A DNA stretch of 10,131 nt from JAIOTH01 sp964639335 (lineage in GTDB: Bacteria; Patescibacteriota; Patescibacteriia; UBA1558; S5-K13): assembly GCA_964639335.1 (NCBI GenBank), contig CAZXCJ010000036.1:1-10131 (forward strand), given 5' to 3'. Of the stretch, positions 1 to 6,681 are shown piece by piece. Position 1 is the first letter of the stretch, and each line of letters opens with the position of its first letter. The notes below the pieces were generated by a model. It had not been told where the DNA came from. It saw only the letters and a list, made by a program, of their open reading frames with translations, and searched no databases. Both the position numbers and the translations under genes were made by a program.

Positions 1-28
1 TAAATTCTTGTACAGGCGCGACTTTTTT

Positions 29-73
29 GCCTGCCCGCCATAGCCTAACGGCATCAGGCGTTGGCAGGCGGGC
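29..73. repeat. GC-rich palindromic (REP-like) hairpin
   Basis: GCCCGCC at 33-39 pairs perfectly with GGCGGGC at 67-73. Inside, CCTAACG (44-50) pairs with CGTTGG (59-64) with one bulged T. GCCTGCC at 29-35 can alternatively pair with GGCAGGC at 63-69, so two stem registers compete. It is far richer in GC than the surroundings. It shares a GCCTRCCCGCCATA core (reverse complement) with the element at 8296-8346, which points to a dispersed repeat family. There is no T-run immediately after it, so a terminator role is unproven. Confidence 0.6.
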
Positions 74-83
74 TCTACTTTTT

Positions 84-110
84 TCCCTGTCCTGAGCAAA
101 GTCGAATGGA
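84..110. repeat. Short degenerate palindromic unit
   Basis: The stretch around TCCTGAGCAAAGTCGAATGG has TCC/GGA ends and an internal GA/TC pair. It resembles the small palindromic units of the form TCCTGAGCNAAGTCGAAGGA that are scattered in many bacterial genomes. This is recognised from memory of such repeats. The pairing here is weak and no second copy lies in the window. Confidence 0.3.
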
Positions 111-156
111 TAGAAAAAGGTAGAAGAATAAAAAGTGTCATCAAGACAAAATTAAA

Positions 157-330
157 ATAAGTATACTTTTGCTATTAACAAAATAATACTTTTATTAAAA
201 TAAGTTAAACTAAATTTAGAATTTGTATTTATTCATTCTTCAATAAATAATGCTTATTTTATTAGATAAAAAAACCATAAAGGTGGAAAATGCTATTTTA
301 TGGCTTAGATAATAATAAAAGTATACTTAT
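157..330. repeat. 174-bp segment bounded by 14-bp inverted repeats
   Basis: ATAAGTATACTTTT at 157-170 is repeated perfectly in inverted orientation as AAAAGTATACTTAT at 317-330. Each arm contains the self-palindromic decamer AAGTATACTT, so each could also be a dimeric protein-binding site. Inside lies a 7-bp stem, CCATAAA at 275-281 with TTTATGG at 297-303. No transposase and no clear target duplication flank it. It may be a miniature mobile element, a pair of operators upstream of the 431 gene, or a structured leader; the sequence does not decide. Confidence 0.45.
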
Positions 331-370
331 CCACCACAGGTTATGTTGTAGAGCCTTAAATTTAACATAA
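290..370 (+). CDS. Possible 26-residue small protein
   Basis: An ATG at 290 follows AGGTGG (282-287) at short spacing and opens 26 codons ending in TAA at 368-370. The product starts MLFYGLDNNKS and carries HH and CC pairs; there is no obvious membrane segment or known domain. The ribosome site lies in the loop of the 7-bp stem 275-303, and the first codons run through its right arm, so folding could hide the start. The frame also crosses the right arm of the 14-bp inverted repeat. It could equally be a chance ORF. I do not recognise the peptide. Confidence 0.22.
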   Translation: MLFYGLDNNKSILIHHRLCCRALNLT

Positions 371-419
371 TACATAAAAAGATTTAATGTTTAAATAATA
401 AAAAAATACAAAAAATAGT

Positions 420-425
420 AGGAGG
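420..425 (+). promoter_or_regulatory. Strong Shine-Dalgarno site
   Basis: A perfect AGGAGG stands 5 bases before the ATG at 431 and fixes that start. It stands out because none of the other starts visible in the window (1279, 2352, 5064, 5109, 7667, 8290) has a comparable site. Confidence 0.8.
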
Positions 426-430
426 AACAG

Positions 431-1063
431 ATGAATCTGTTTAAATATCTAGAAACCAGCCATGGTCTTGCGGAGGAAGGTAATCCCGAACAAGCAGACT
501 GTATTGTCTGTTTGGCTTTTGGGAGGAACGATATCCCTGATAATAAATTAGGGGCCATTGGATTTTTAATTAAAAATGGAACGGATCAAGTAATGATAAA
601 GCGTCTGAAATCATATAATTTCAACCCCGGATTGCCAAATATTCAATTAGCCAAACAGGTTATGGAGTTGATGAAAAAATATTCTCTCTCGGCCGTAGTT
701 CAATGGGAAATTGCCCTGGCTATGGACGGAGAGTTTTATGAAGAGCATCAAGACCAAATTTTTATTGTTTGGCCACCCAAAATTTGTAAAAAGGGTTTTA
801 ATTCCAAACAAGTTTTAGAAGCGACGATAATGATTATGGATAACCATGATTTCAATGTACCAATCTTAGTTGCTCACAAGCTACACATAAAAAGAGTAGT
901 AGCTTTATGGGGAGCTATGGTTGAGGAAAAGCCCATAATCGTTAATCAAAAAGTTTTTTGTTTTGATTCTAATTCAATTCAAAAATGGACTAGGTCAAAG
1001 CAGGCCTGGAAGCGAAAAGAGTTTTTAGTTCGTATCCACCATTTGTTATTAGGCTGGGTGTGA
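431..1063 (+). CDS. Hypothetical protein, weakly YdcF/SanA (DUF218)-like
   Basis: 210 residues, soluble, with no signal peptide or membrane segment. Three stretches recall the YdcF/SanA (DUF218) family in the right order: a beta strand ending in a small-residue turn (ADCIVCLAFGRND, 22-34); a segment like the family's 'S.nT.eNa' helix (FNSKQVLEATIMIMD, 123-137); and a strand-His-Arg stretch like 'lVTs..H..RA' (VPILVAHKLHIKRVVALWG, 143-161). The end (KEFLVRIHHLLLGWV) also resembles the 'REflar' tail of SanA-like proteins. The biochemical role of that family is poorly known, so no reaction is assigned. Start chosen from the perfect Shine-Dalgarno. The gene is a single unit, closed by a terminator at 1075. 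It is visibly richer in GC than the mannose gene downstream (samples near 40% versus near 20%), which could mean transfer or strong selection on expression. The family call is tentative; that the gene is real is well supported. Confidence 0.8.
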   Translation: MNLFKYLETSHGLAEEGNPEQADCIVCLAFGRNDIPDNKLGAIGFLIKNGTDQVMIKRLKSYNFNPGLPNIQLAKQVMELMKKYSLSAVVQWEIALAMDGEFYEEHQDQIFIVWPPKICKKGFNSKQVLEATIMIMDNHDFNVPILVAHKLHIKRVVALWGAMVEEKPIIVNQKVFCFDSNSIQKWTRSKQAWKRKEFLVRIHHLLLGWV

Positions 1064-1074
1064 AACAAAATATC

Positions 1075-1107
1075 AGGGTTGGCAGTATTGTCAGCCCTTT
1101 TTATTTT
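1075..1107 (+). terminator. Rho-independent terminator
   Basis: AGGGTTGGCA (1075-1084) pairs with TGTCAGCCCT (1089-1098) as a 10-bp stem with two G-T wobbles and a GTAT loop. It is followed directly by TTTTATTTT. It lies 11 bases after the stop of the 431 gene and separates that gene from the promoter at 1126. Confidence 0.85.
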
Positions 1108-1122
1108 GTAAAAAATTTAGTA

Positions 1123-1131
1123 TGGTATAAT
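1123..1131 (+). promoter_or_regulatory. Extended -10 promoter element
   Basis: TGGTATAAT is a perfect extended -10 (TGnTATAAT). At 17-bp spacing the -35 position reads ATTTTG, which is poor; the TG extension would compensate. Transcription would begin near 1138, giving a leader of about 140 bases before the start at 1279. The first half of that leader is purine-rich and the second half is repetitive. Confidence 0.6.
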
Positions 1132-1207
1132 ATAGATATAAGGTAAAAGGAGAAGGGAGAAAGATGAAGGGGAAAAGTTGAAAGGGAAAGAGATAGATTG
1201 TTATATG

Positions 1208-1261
1208 GTTAAATTGTTAAACTGTTAGCAATTTAGCGATTTAACAATTCAACAATTTAAC
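1208..1261 (+). repeat. AT-rich imperfect hairpin in the leader
   Basis: Bases 1208-1228 and 1241-1261 are inverted copies matching at 18 of 21 positions, around a 12-base loop. The right arm is made of the first two and a half units of the octamer array that runs into the start codon at 1279. If transcribed from 1138, the hairpin would sit just upstream of the ribosome-binding region. Confidence 0.5.
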
Positions 1262-1280
1262 AATTCAACAATTCAACAAT
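1241..1280 (+). repeat. Five tandem octamers TYAACAAT abutting a start codon
   Basis: Five consecutive 8-base units run without interruption: TTAACAAT, TCAACAAT, TTAACAAT, TCAACAAT, TCAACAAT. The last unit supplies the A and T of the ATG at 1279-1281. The array therefore occupies the whole place where a Shine-Dalgarno site would be, and none is visible. Confidence 0.85.
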
Positions 1281-2355
1281 GTACATAATTATTCTTGCTG
1301 GAGGAACAGGAAAACGGCTTTGGCCAATCTCTCGTCAAAATCAGCCTAAACAGGCAGAGTGTTTTTTTAATAAAAAGACCTTATTACAATTAACTTATCA
1401 AAGGATTTTAAAGGGCTTTACCAAAAAGGATATTTATATTTCTTGCGGTAATTCTCAATTTTCATTATTAAAAAAACAAATTCCTCAAGTTGCAAAAAAT
1501 CATTTTATTTTAGAACCTCAAGCTAAGGGTACAGCAATGGCTATTGGTTTGGCCTGTATTAAATTATTAAAAAAAGATCCCCAAGCAATTTTAGCTATGG
1601 CAAATGCTGATCATTTTATAAAAAATACTTTTAAATATACCCAGCTTTTAAAGACAGCCGAAAAAATAGTTAATAAAAATCCAGAACGCCTGACTTTAAT
1701 AGGAATAAATCCAGATTATCCAGAAACTGGTTATGGTTATATTGAGCAGGGAAGTTTATTTAGCAAAATAGGAAAACAATCAATTTATAAGATTAAAAAA
1801 TTTAAAGAAAAGCCAGATTTAAAAACAGCTAAAAAGTATTTTCAGAATAAAAAATATTTATGGAATCCAGCTTGGTTTGTTTTTCGAGCTGATGCTATGT
1901 TGAATTTATTTAAAAAATATTTACCGAAGCATTATAAGAGTTTAAGAAATATTGAACAAAAAATTGGGACAAAAAAACAGGACGTTGTTTTAGAAAAAGA
2001 ATTTAAAAAAGTAAGTAAAATTTCTATTGATTATGGCATTATAGAAAAAGTTTCTAATATGTTAGTGATTCCAACTGATTTAAAATGGCATGATATTGGG
2101 AATTGGCAAGCAGTGAAAAATTATTTTAGTGAAAATAAAAATATTTCTCAGGGCCGGGCCATATTATTAGAAGCGAAAAATAATTTAGTAATTAATAAAG
2201 AAAATAAAAAATTAGTTGCTTTGTATGGAATTCAAGATTTAGTAGTTATTAATACCCCAGATGTTTTATTAATTTGTCCGCAATCCCAAGCGCAAAATGT
2301 TAAGAAGATTGTTAAAAAGATTAAGCAAGATAAAAATTTAAAAAAGTATTTATGA
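1279..2355 (+). CDS. manC: Mannose-1-phosphate guanylyltransferase (GDP-mannose pyrophosphorylase)
   Basis: Joins mannose-1-phosphate and GTP into GDP-mannose, the activated mannose donor for envelope glycans, in the cytoplasm. At 358 residues it is the single-domain form, without the cupin isomerase domain of bifunctional enzymes. Motifs in order: nucleotide-binding loop LAGGTGKRLWP (6-16), EP...TA (79-86), metal-site region ANADH (108-112), GYGYI (151-155), FKEKP (175-179), SIDYGIIEK (249-257) and WHDIGNW (270-276). The usual WNSGMF stretch reads WNPAWF (195-200), a small departure next to the sugar site. The start is fixed by the conserved N-terminal strand, which begins at residue 1, although no Shine-Dalgarno precedes it. 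Its stop overlaps the mltG start by 4 bases, so the two are co-transcribed, probably from the promoter at 1126. The reaction class is secure; preference for another sugar phosphate cannot be excluded. Confidence 0.88.
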   Translation: MYIIILAGGTGKRLWPISRQNQPKQAECFFNKKTLLQLTYQRILKGFTKKDIYISCGNSQFSLLKKQIPQVAKNHFILEPQAKGTAMAIGLACIKLLKKDPQAILAMANADHFIKNTFKYTQLLKTAEKIVNKNPERLTLIGINPDYPETGYGYIEQGSLFSKIGKQSIYKIKKFKEKPDLKTAKKYFQNKKYLWNPAWFVFRADAMLNLFKKYLPKHYKSLRNIEQKIGTKKQDVVLEKEFKKVSKISIDYGIIEKVSNMLVIPTDLKWHDIGNWQAVKNYFSENKNISQGRAILLEAKNNLVINKENKKLVALYGIQDLVVINTPDVLLICPQSQAQNVKKIVKKIKQDKNLKKYL

Positions 2356-3353
2356 AAAAAATTTATTTAATATTGGTTTTATTGGTCATTCTCGGAGTAT
2401 TCGGGATTTTTTATTATAGCCATCAAGTTAACTACCCAATTTCTAAAAAAAGTAATCAGCTTGAATTTACTATAGAAATTGGTCAGTCACCAAAAAAAAT
2501 TGCTGATTCTTTAGAAAATTCAGAAATTATCCGCAGTGCTTTTTGGTTTAGATATTATCTTAAAAAAGAAAAACTTTCTAATAAAATAATTGCTGGCACT
2601 TTTTTATTATCTCCTGATATGAGTATTAAGGAAATTACTAAAAAAATAACTTCTTTAGAAACTCTAAGCAACGAAAGCCAGATAACTATTATAGAGGGCT
2701 GGGGAGCAAAGCAAATTGGAGATTATTTAGAAATAGAAACTTTATGTAAAAGTGATGATTGGTGGAATTTAATAAGTAATTATAGTCAAAACTTTGATTT
2801 TTTAAAAAGCAAGCCCTTTTCAGCTAATTTAGAGGGCTATTTATTTCCAGATACTTATCGTATTTATGAAAATGCTGATTGTGAGGATATTTTATCAAAA
2901 ATGTTGAATAATTTTGACCAGAAATTAGATGAAAAAATGAGAAAAGACATTCAGGCCCAAGGTAAAACAATTTTTGAAGTTTTAATTATGGCTTCTTTAA
3001 TTGAAAAAGAAGTGCGTAGTGTTGAGGATATGAAGATTGTGTCTGGTATTTTTTGGGATAGGATTAAATATGGACAGGCCTTAGAATCCTGCGCCAGCTT
3101 AGCTTATATTTTAGGAGAAAATAAAACTGTTTACTCTCAAGAAGATACTCAAATTAATTCACCTTACAATACTTATAGAAACAAAGGACTGCCCCCAGGC
3201 CCCATAGCTAATCCAGGGCTAAATGCTATTCAGGCTGCAATTTATCCACAATACACAGAATATAATTATTTTTTAACTGATCCAGAAACAGGCCAGACAA
3301 TTTGGAGCAAGACCTTTGAAGAGCATAAGCAGAATAAGTGGAAATATTTATAG
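2352..3353 (+). CDS. mltG: Endolytic murein transglycosylase MltG (YceG-like)
   Basis: Cuts nascent glycan strands within peptidoglycan and is thought to set strand length, acting outside the membrane. 333 residues: a lysine start and a single N-terminal membrane helix (about 4-22), a LysM-like region (about 36-100), then the YceG catalytic domain. LEGYLFPDTY (160-169) and ASLIEKE (214-220) are family signatures; Glu218 falls at the catalytic glutamate. SPYNTYRNKGLPPGPIANPG (270-289) and the closing FLTD...F..TFEEH part are also typical. The canonical LQSDPT-like motif after the catalytic helix reads LESCASLAY (244-252), so Asp and Pro are missing there. The gene is translationally coupled to manC through an ATGA overlap and has no Shine-Dalgarno of its own. 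A perfect palindrome begins on the base after its stop. Confidence 0.92.
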   Translation: MKKIYLILVLLVILGVFGIFYYSHQVNYPISKKSNQLEFTIEIGQSPKKIADSLENSEIIRSAFWFRYYLKKEKLSNKIIAGTFLLSPDMSIKEITKKITSLETLSNESQITIIEGWGAKQIGDYLEIETLCKSDDWWNLISNYSQNFDFLKSKPFSANLEGYLFPDTYRIYENADCEDILSKMLNNFDQKLDEKMRKDIQAQGKTIFEVLIMASLIEKEVRSVEDMKIVSGIFWDRIKYGQALESCASLAYILGENKTVYSQEDTQINSPYNTYRNKGLPPGPIANPGLNAIQAAIYPQYTEYNYFLTDPETGQTIWSKTFEEHKQNKWKYL

Positions 3354-3460
3354 CGATGCTAATATACTAATTTTACTAATTATACGAATATAAACTAATA
3401 ATATTCGTATCATTGGTATGGTGCATTAGTATTATTAGTACCATTCGTATATTGGCATCG
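3354..3460. repeat. 107-bp long imperfect palindrome filling a convergent gap
   Basis: Arms 3354-3389 and 3425-3460 pair at 31 of 36 positions (30 Watson-Crick, one G-T). The outermost 14 positions are continuous, starting CGATGC and ending GCATCG. A second, competing hairpin is perfect over 10 bp: ATACGAATAT (3382-3391) with ATATTCGTAT (3401-3410). The element starts directly after the mltG stop and ends 2 bases before the stop of the opposing gene. No T-run follows, so it is not a classical terminator, but a bidirectional transcription block is possible. Its right end, ATTCGTATATTGGCATCG, matches the right end of 7710-7783. Confidence 0.8.
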
Positions 3461-3462
3461 TG

Positions 3463-5064
3463 TTATTGTTTAACAAATCTATAACTTAAATATTCAAAGC
3501 TATTTAATTCAGATACGTCTTTATAAAATACATTTTCATCTATATAATAACTGGCATATTTAAAGTCATATATTTCATAATTAAAGTTATCTACTACTAA
3601 GATGACATTTTTTATTTTTTGGTCAATGGGAACATACCATTGGTATAATAATTTACTTTCTGAACCATAATATCGATAATATTTAGTGGCTGTTGTTTTA
3701 TCATTAAATAAATAGTAAATATAATATTGAGGCAAATAATAATTTAAATGTCTGGAATTTTTAATAAAATTAGTTCGTAGTTTATAATAAGGACTGTCTC
3801 CTTCGCATATCAAGATGGTATCTTCTGGATTATATTTTTTTATAAAATCAATAATAGTTTTTAATTTTAGATCATTATTTTTTAAGTTTTTAAGATTTAT
3901 TTTATAAGGGGCCACATTAATCAAAAATTTATTGGATAATTTATTTTCTAAAAAAGAATCGATATCAAAGACAAAAATAGTAATTTGAATCAATATAATA
4001 CAAATCATAATTAAATATTTTTTCTTAGTTTTTTTAATTTTATTGATAGCTAAAACACCCAACAAGACGATAAGGGGAATAATAGTCATTATGTATCCTA
4101 TTTTACCGAGGTGGATAAAACAACAAAAAATGAAAGAGGGCAAAAACCACAACAAGAAAACGGTTTTAGTAATTTTATCAAATTTAAATTTTTTTCTGAC
4201 AAAGTTTAAAATAATTAAAAAAGACAATATATTGCCGGAATAAATTATAATTTTTATGGCGTTAATGCTTTGTTTAAACACAGCGCTTATTTTGCTTAAG
4301 GAAAATATAGAAGTACTGGTCGCTGCGTCGCTGTATTGATTGAGGGTAATTTTAAAAAATTGGAATAATCCACCACTAAGATATGCCGCAGGCATTAGCC
4401 AGGCCAAGCTAGTAATTATTAAAATACTGAAATTTTTTATTATGTCGAGGATGGGTTTTTTTTGATGCTTAATATAAAAATAAAAGGTATATAAATAAAG
4501 AGGAGTAAAAAATATCAGAATGCTTTGTCGAAGACCAATGCCTAGAGCAAATAAAAAACTATATAAGGGCAATAAGTTTTTTTTCTCCTTTATTATTAAA
4601 AGAGTCAAATAAAAAAAGATTAATGCAAATGTAGAATCTACTATATAGACATTGGCAAATTCGCCGTGAAACCAAATAAAGGGATTAAATAAAAATATTA
4701 GGGCGGATAATAGGGATAAGATTTGGTTTTTAAATATTTTTTGTGAAATTTTAAAAAATATTATTCCACCAACAATAGTTAAGAATATATTTAATATAAT
4801 CATGGAATAGTTGGGATTATTAAGAAGAAGATTTATTAGTTTGGATAAATATACATAAAAAAAGTATCCCGGTGGATGGGGCTGGTGTAGAAGGATATCA
4901 AATTTTTTCATTCCCAAGGCCAGCTGTACAGAATCCCATTCAAATAGATATTTTGTTATAAATGGTAGGCGGCTGATAATAGTGATAAATATGATAGAAA
5001 TATAAAAAATATAATTTTTTACAGGTTTGGGTTTTTTGAAAATATTTTTAATATGAGTCAACAT
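3463..5064 (-). CDS. Polytopic membrane glycosyltransferase, GT-C type (PMT/DUF2723-like)
   Basis: 533 residues with about ten or more hydrophobic segments between 17 and 370, followed by a soluble tail of about 160 residues. The first external loop carries an acidic site, FEWDS (41-45), and then HQPHPPGYFFY (60-70). This is the arrangement of GT-C enzymes that use lipid-phosphate sugars, most like the DUF2723 family with its 'GDSGE...HPPGYPLY'. GLRQS (177-181) and HLGKIGY (318-324) also fit such proteins. It would transfer a sugar from a polyprenyl-phosphate carrier to protein or glycan outside the membrane; the acceptor is unknown. Start: ATG at 5064, since the next upstream ATG is in another frame and closes at once. 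No Shine-Dalgarno is visible. The gene is divergent from the GT2 gene at 5109 and convergent with mltG. Substrate and exact family are uncertain; the fold class is fairly sure. Confidence 0.75.
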   Translation of the reverse strand: MLTHIKNIFKKPKPVKNYIFYISIIFITIISRLPFITKYLFEWDSVQLALGMKKFDILLHQPHPPGYFFYVYLSKLINLLLNNPNYSMIILNIFLTIVGGIIFFKISQKIFKNQILSLLSALIFLFNPFIWFHGEFANVYIVDSTFALIFFYLTLLIIKEKKNLLPLYSFLFALGIGLRQSILIFFTPLYLYTFYFYIKHQKKPILDIIKNFSILIITSLAWLMPAAYLSGGLFQFFKITLNQYSDAATSTSIFSLSKISAVFKQSINAIKIIIYSGNILSFLIILNFVRKKFKFDKITKTVFLLWFLPSFIFCCFIHLGKIGYIMTIIPLIVLLGVLAINKIKKTKKKYLIMICIILIQITIFVFDIDSFLENKLSNKFLINVAPYKINLKNLKNNDLKLKTIIDFIKKYNPEDTILICEGDSPYYKLRTNFIKNSRHLNYYLPQYYIYYLFNDKTTATKYYRYYGSESKLLYQWYVPIDQKIKNVILVVDNFNYEIYDFKYASYYIDENVFYKDVSELNSFEYLSYRFVKQ

Positions 5065-5092
5065 ATCATTGATTTTTTGTCTAAAACTTATT

Positions 5093-5100
5093 AGTATAAG
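5093..5100. promoter_or_regulatory. Possible back-to-back -10 boxes between divergent genes
   Basis: The 44-base gap between the divergent starts 5064 and 5109 contains AGTATAAG. It reads TATAAG on the plus strand (5095-5100) and TATACT on the minus strand (5098-5093). Neither has a good -35. A plus-strand start near 5107 would make the GT2 message nearly leaderless, consistent with the absence of a Shine-Dalgarno there. This is a weak call made from short AT-rich matches. Confidence 0.3.
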
Positions 5101-5108
5101 ATTAAGTT

Positions 5109-6629
5109 ATGTTTAAAAGAATTTTAAAGCTTTTTAGGGTCCGTGAGGATTCTTTAGATAAAATAGAATTAAGAATATATGAAACAATTCCAGGCCTTTT
5201 AGTGTGGTTTACTTTTATTGTAGCGATATTTTTATCAATATTCAAACCAATTTGGGCTATCTATGTTATTATCGTCATAGATGTTTATTGGGTGGTAAGA
5301 ATCTGGTATCTTTTTATGTATCTTTTTATTTCCTGGATTAAGTATATTAAGGCCCTTAGAGTCAATTGGAAAGCCAAATTAAATCAATTTGATAATTGGC
5401 GGGACTACATTCATTTAATTGCTTTGCCCACCTATCAGGAGCCATATAAAGTTGTTAAGGACACCTTTGAAAAATTATTAGAATCAGATTATCCAAAAGA
5501 TAAAATGGTTATTGTTTTGGGCGGAGAAGAAAGAGATCAAGAAAATTTTTTACAAATAGCGCATCAAATTGAAAGCGAATATAAAGATAAGTTTCAAGAT
5601 ATTGTAATTACGGTCCATCCTAAGGATTTGCCGGGAGAAATTCCAGGCAAGGGTTCCAATATGCATCATATTGGTCGAGTAATGGCTAAATATTTTAAAG
5701 AAAGAAATATAGATTATCAACGAGTAATAATTTCTATGTTTGATATTGAAACCTGGCCCCATCCTCAGTATTTTAATGCCCTGACTTATAATTATCTTTC
5801 CGGCGACAATCCTGAACATTATAGCTATCAACCCCTAGTTTTATTTAATAATAATATTTGGAAGTCAAATCCTTTGGTGCGGGTGGTAGCTAATTCTACA
5901 ACATTTTGGCTTTTAACAGACATGTCCCGCTCAGAACGTTTATTTACCTTTTCTTCCCATAGTATGAGTTTTAATACTTTGGTTAAAGTAGGATTTCATC
6001 CTAAAAATGTTGTTACTGAAGATACTAGAATATTTTTACGTTGCTTGAATTATTTTGACGGTGATTATAGGGCTCAGCCGATTTTTGTTCCGGTGTCTAT
6101 GCAAACCGTAGATGTTGGAAATATTTGGGAGTCGTTTAAAAATCAGTATAAGCAAATGCGCAGATGGGGTTGGGGAGCTGAACATTTTCCTTGGATGATG
6201 ACTCATTTATTTAAAAATAAAAAAATTTCTTGGAAAAAAAAATTTATTTATTTATGGAACCAGAGCGAAGGTGTTTATACTTGGGCCACATTGCCGATTT
6301 TAATTTTACTATTGGGCTATCTGCCAATTTGGATAGCCGATCAAACTATTCATTATAATGTTTTAATTCATAATGCTCCCCAGATTTTAAAAATAGTTAT
6401 GAAGTTTGGTTTGGGAGGCATTATGTTTATTTCTTTGTTTAATTTGGGATTTTTACCAAAAAAACCCAAAGAAGTTTCTTGGCTGGCATATCCCTTAATG
6501 CTTTTGCAATGGTTATTATTTCCATTAACTATGATTTTATTTGGTTCTATACCAGCCACAGAAGCCCAGACCAGATTAATGTTAGGCGGTAAGTTTAGAT
6601 TAGGATTTCAAGTGACTAAGAAGACCTAA
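5109..6629 (+). CDS. Membrane-anchored family 2 glycosyltransferase (synthase-like)
   Basis: 506 residues. Two N-terminal membrane helices (about 28-46 and 48-77), a cytoplasmic GT-A domain (about 100-360), then three or four C-terminal helices (about 391-410, 432-450, 458-480). Catalytic landmarks: LPTYQEP (106-112) at the nucleotide-sugar site, GKGSNM (180-185), the metal-binding FDIET (211-215, in place of the usual DAD), TED (303-305) holding the likely general base, and QMRRW (349-353), the QxxRW motif of cellulose- and hyaluronan-type synthases. The closing IPATEAQTRLMLGG also fits such enzymes. It should build or extend a polysaccharide from a nucleotide sugar at the inner membrane face; the sugar is unknown, and GDP-mannose from the nearby manC product is only a contextual guess. 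No Shine-Dalgarno precedes the ATG. It converges on fmt with a 33-base gap. Confidence 0.85.
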   Translation: MFKRILKLFRVREDSLDKIELRIYETIPGLLVWFTFIVAIFLSIFKPIWAIYVIIVIDVYWVVRIWYLFMYLFISWIKYIKALRVNWKAKLNQFDNWRDYIHLIALPTYQEPYKVVKDTFEKLLESDYPKDKMVIVLGGEERDQENFLQIAHQIESEYKDKFQDIVITVHPKDLPGEIPGKGSNMHHIGRVMAKYFKERNIDYQRVIISMFDIETWPHPQYFNALTYNYLSGDNPEHYSYQPLVLFNNNIWKSNPLVRVVANSTTFWLLTDMSRSERLFTFSSHSMSFNTLVKVGFHPKNVVTEDTRIFLRCLNYFDGDYRAQPIFVPVSMQTVDVGNIWESFKNQYKQMRRWGWGAEHFPWMMTHLFKNKKISWKKKFIYLWNQSEGVYTWATLPILILLLGYLPIWIADQTIHYNVLIHNAPQILKIVMKFGLGGIMFISLFNLGFLPKKPKEVSWLAYPLMLLQWLLFPLTMILFGSIPATEAQTRLMLGGKFRLGFQVTKKT

Positions 6630-6632
6630 TTA

Positions 6633-6681
6633 GCTGTTAGTTATTAGTTTATAGTTTAATGTTTATGACTTATGGTTTAAA
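6633..6681. repeat. Seven degenerate tandem heptamers, consensus GTTTATR
   Basis: Read on the plus strand in steps of 7 from 6633: GCTGTTA, GTTATTA, GTTTATA, GTTTAAT, GTTTATG, ACTTATG, GTTTAAA. The array fills the gap between the convergent GT2 and fmt genes and continues across the fmt stop, so the last residues of Fmt (NHKS) are encoded by repeat units. A similar heptamer run covers the end of priA at 8347-8381. Confidence 0.55.

Noticed and set aside
343..371. Promoter for the 431 gene with CATAAT as -10
   Set aside because: The -35 options have poor sequence or wrong spacing, and such matches are common in DNA this rich in AT.
1164..1181. Five-codon mini-ORF after a purine-rich GGAGAAGGGAG stretch in the manC leader
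   Set aside because: ATG-AAG-GGG-AAA-AGT-TGA is too short to support, and the purine-rich run is low-complexity, so a Shine-Dalgarno match is expected by chance.
3354..3460. Classical rho-independent terminator between mltG and the convergent gene
   Set aside because: The stem is long but AT-rich and no T-run follows on either strand, so it is listed as a palindromic repeat.
4043..4243. 66-codon plus-strand reading frame
   Set aside because: It lies wholly antisense to the convincing membrane glycosyltransferase, has no ribosome site and no recognisable domain.
5550..5831. 93-codon minus-strand reading frame
   Set aside because: Antisense to the GT-A catalytic domain of the GT2 gene, whose motifs are intact through this region.
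6368..6559. 63-codon minus-strand reading frame
   Set aside because: Antisense to the C-terminal membrane helices of the GT2 gene; no family features.
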